NCBI RefSeq assembly: GCF_001983105.1
Contig: NZ_MOMC01000100.1
Coordinates: 19,385 to 31,767, forward strand
Direction: 5' to 3'
DNA length: 12,383 nt
Source: Pseudofrankia asymbiotica
GTDB taxonomy: Bacteria; Actinomycetota; Actinomycetes; Frankiales; Frankiaceae
Under the pieces are notes generated by a model. The model made no database searches. It worked only from the letters and a program-made list of their open reading frames with translations, and had not been told where the DNA came from. Positions 1 to 12,383 of the stretch are shown in pieces. Positions within the stretch are counted from its first letter, which is position 1; each line of letters begins with the position of its first letter. The translations under genes were made by a program, and so were the position numbers.

Positions 1-11975
<11,975 letters not shown>

Positions 11976-12018
11976 GGCGGTCCCGGGCCGATCCTCGTCA
12001 ACGGAAGGTAGACCTCGC
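11976..12018 (+). other. 43-bp intergenic gap between the two PKS genes
   Basis: This short spacer lies between the TAG of the upstream gene and the ATG of the downstream gene. It contains a ribosome binding site in its 3' part. No hairpin strong enough to call a terminator and no recognisable promoter are visible, so the two genes are most simply read as one transcript. Confidence 0.8.
12003..12008 (+). promoter_or_regulatory. Ribosome binding site of the downstream PKS gene
   Basis: GGAAGG lies 10 bases before the ATG at 12019, a fitting Shine-Dalgarno distance for a high-GC actinomycete. Together with the docking-domain sequence that begins right at this ATG, it fixes the start of the second gene. 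Confidence 0.8.
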
Positions 12019-12117
12019 ATGGCTGACGAGAAGAAGCTCGTCGACTACCTCAGGTGGGTGACGGCCGACCTCCACGAGACGAGGCAGCGGCTCGCCCAGG
12101 TGGAGGCCGCACGGCGG
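12019..12117 (+). other. N-terminal coiled-coil docking domain of the second PKS
   Basis: 33 residues upstream of the KS start, with a heptad-like pattern of Leu/Val/Tyr and alternating charged residues ([20 protein letters not shown]). This is the established form of class-1 N-terminal docking domains, which dimerise as a coiled coil and bind the acidic C-terminal helix of the preceding subunit. The complementary helix is present at the end of the upstream protein. Confidence 0.92.
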
Positions 12118-12383
12118 GAGCCCATCGCGATCGTGGGGATGGCCTGCCGCTACCCCGGCGGCGTCACCACCCCCGAACAGCTCTGGGACCTCCTCGCCGC
12201 CGGCACGGACGCGATCACCGAATTCCCGACCGACCGCGGCTGGGATCTGGACGCGCTGTTCGATCCCGACCCGGAGCACGCCGGCACGAGCTACACCCGC
12301 CACGGTGGCTTCCTGCACGACGCCGCCGACTTCGACCCCGCCTTCTTCGCGATGAGCCCACGCGAAGCCCTGGCCACCGACCC
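12019..12383 (+). CDS. Modular type I polyketide synthase, 3'-partial: N-terminal docking domain and start of KS
   Basis: The first 121 codons of the next PKS subunit; the frame is open to the window edge. The start is the ATG at 12019, supported by the ribosome binding site at 12003-12008 and by a protein N-terminus that matches the usual start of actinomycete PKS subunits. Residues 1-33 form a charged coiled-coil docking domain ([16 protein letters not shown], then an Arg/Glu-rich helix). Residue 34 onward is a KS start ([15 protein letters not shown], then [35 protein letters not shown]). The active site is beyond the edge, so neither activity nor later domains can be judged. It lies 43 bp after the upstream PKS gene on the same strand. 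Inference: it receives the chain from ACP-B and continues elongation. Confidence 0.95.
   Translation, partial: MADEKKLVDYLRWVTADLHETRQRLAQVEAARREPIAIVGMACRYPGGVTTPEQLWDLLAAGTDAITEFPTDRGWDLDALFDPDPEHAGTSYTRHGGFLHDAADFDPAFFAMSPREALATD
12118..12383 (+). other. KS domain of the next module, N-terminal part
   Basis: Residues 34-121 of the second PKS protein. The start block [15 protein letters not shown] is followed by sequence closely parallel to KS-B ([13 protein letters not shown] against GWDLDALYDPDPD; both have HGGFLHDA). It has [13 protein letters not shown] where KS-B has FFGISPREAVAVD. The domain is cut at the right edge before the catalytic Cys, so its function as an elongating KS is inferred from context. 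Confidence 0.94.

Noticed and set aside
11976..12018. Possible terminator or promoter between the two PKS genes
   Set aside because: The gap is only 43 bp. The short GC palindrome CCCGGG is not followed by a T-run and is too short for a confident hairpin. No -10/-35 pair is visible.

Overview
The window is very GC-rich (well above 70% by eye) and holds assembly-line (modular type I) polyketide synthase genes on the + strand only. GC content, the strong G/C preference at third codon positions, the class-1 docking termini and the domain order all point to an actinomycete. Streptomyces, Frankia, Actinomadura and relatives are all possible. The many Ala/Gly/Asp-rich linkers with small in-frame tandem repeats slightly favour a Frankia-like or similarly linker-rich genome, but this is a guess.

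Layout. Positions 1-11975 are the 3' part of one giant PKS gene, already open at the left edge. It encodes the back half of a ketosynthase (KS), then AT-DH-ER-KR-ACP (the rest of a fully reducing module, called A here), then a complete KS-AT-DH-KR-ACP module (called B) and a C-terminal docking domain. After a 43-bp gap with a good ribosome binding site, a second PKS gene starts at 12019. It shows an N-terminal coiled-coil docking domain and the beginning of a KS, and runs off the right edge. There is no RNA gene, transposon, CRISPR array, promoter or clear terminator, and no stretch above 300 bases without a gene.

How it works together. AT-A has malonyl-CoA signatures (GHSIG, HAFH) and AT-B has methylmalonyl-CoA signatures (GHSQG, YASH). 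Both KRs have the LDD motif of B-type ketoreductases, both DHs keep their His/Asp pairs, and the ER of module A is intact. The predicted result is that module A adds a saturated two-carbon unit and module B adds an alpha-methyl, alpha,beta-unsaturated unit. The chain leaving ACP-B would be R-CH2-CH2-CH=C(CH3)-CO-S-ACP, probably E, and would be handed through the docking pair to the KS of the next protein. No loading module or thioesterase is visible, so these are internal extension modules and the final product cannot be named.

Nothing here looks like a new class of biological system. The points most worth a second look are a (GGCTCC)n microsatellite encoding a 12-fold Gly-Ser run inside DH-B, other in-frame short repeats in the linkers, gapless KS and KR homology between the modules, and a change in synonymous codon preference over KR-B that hints at domain exchange.
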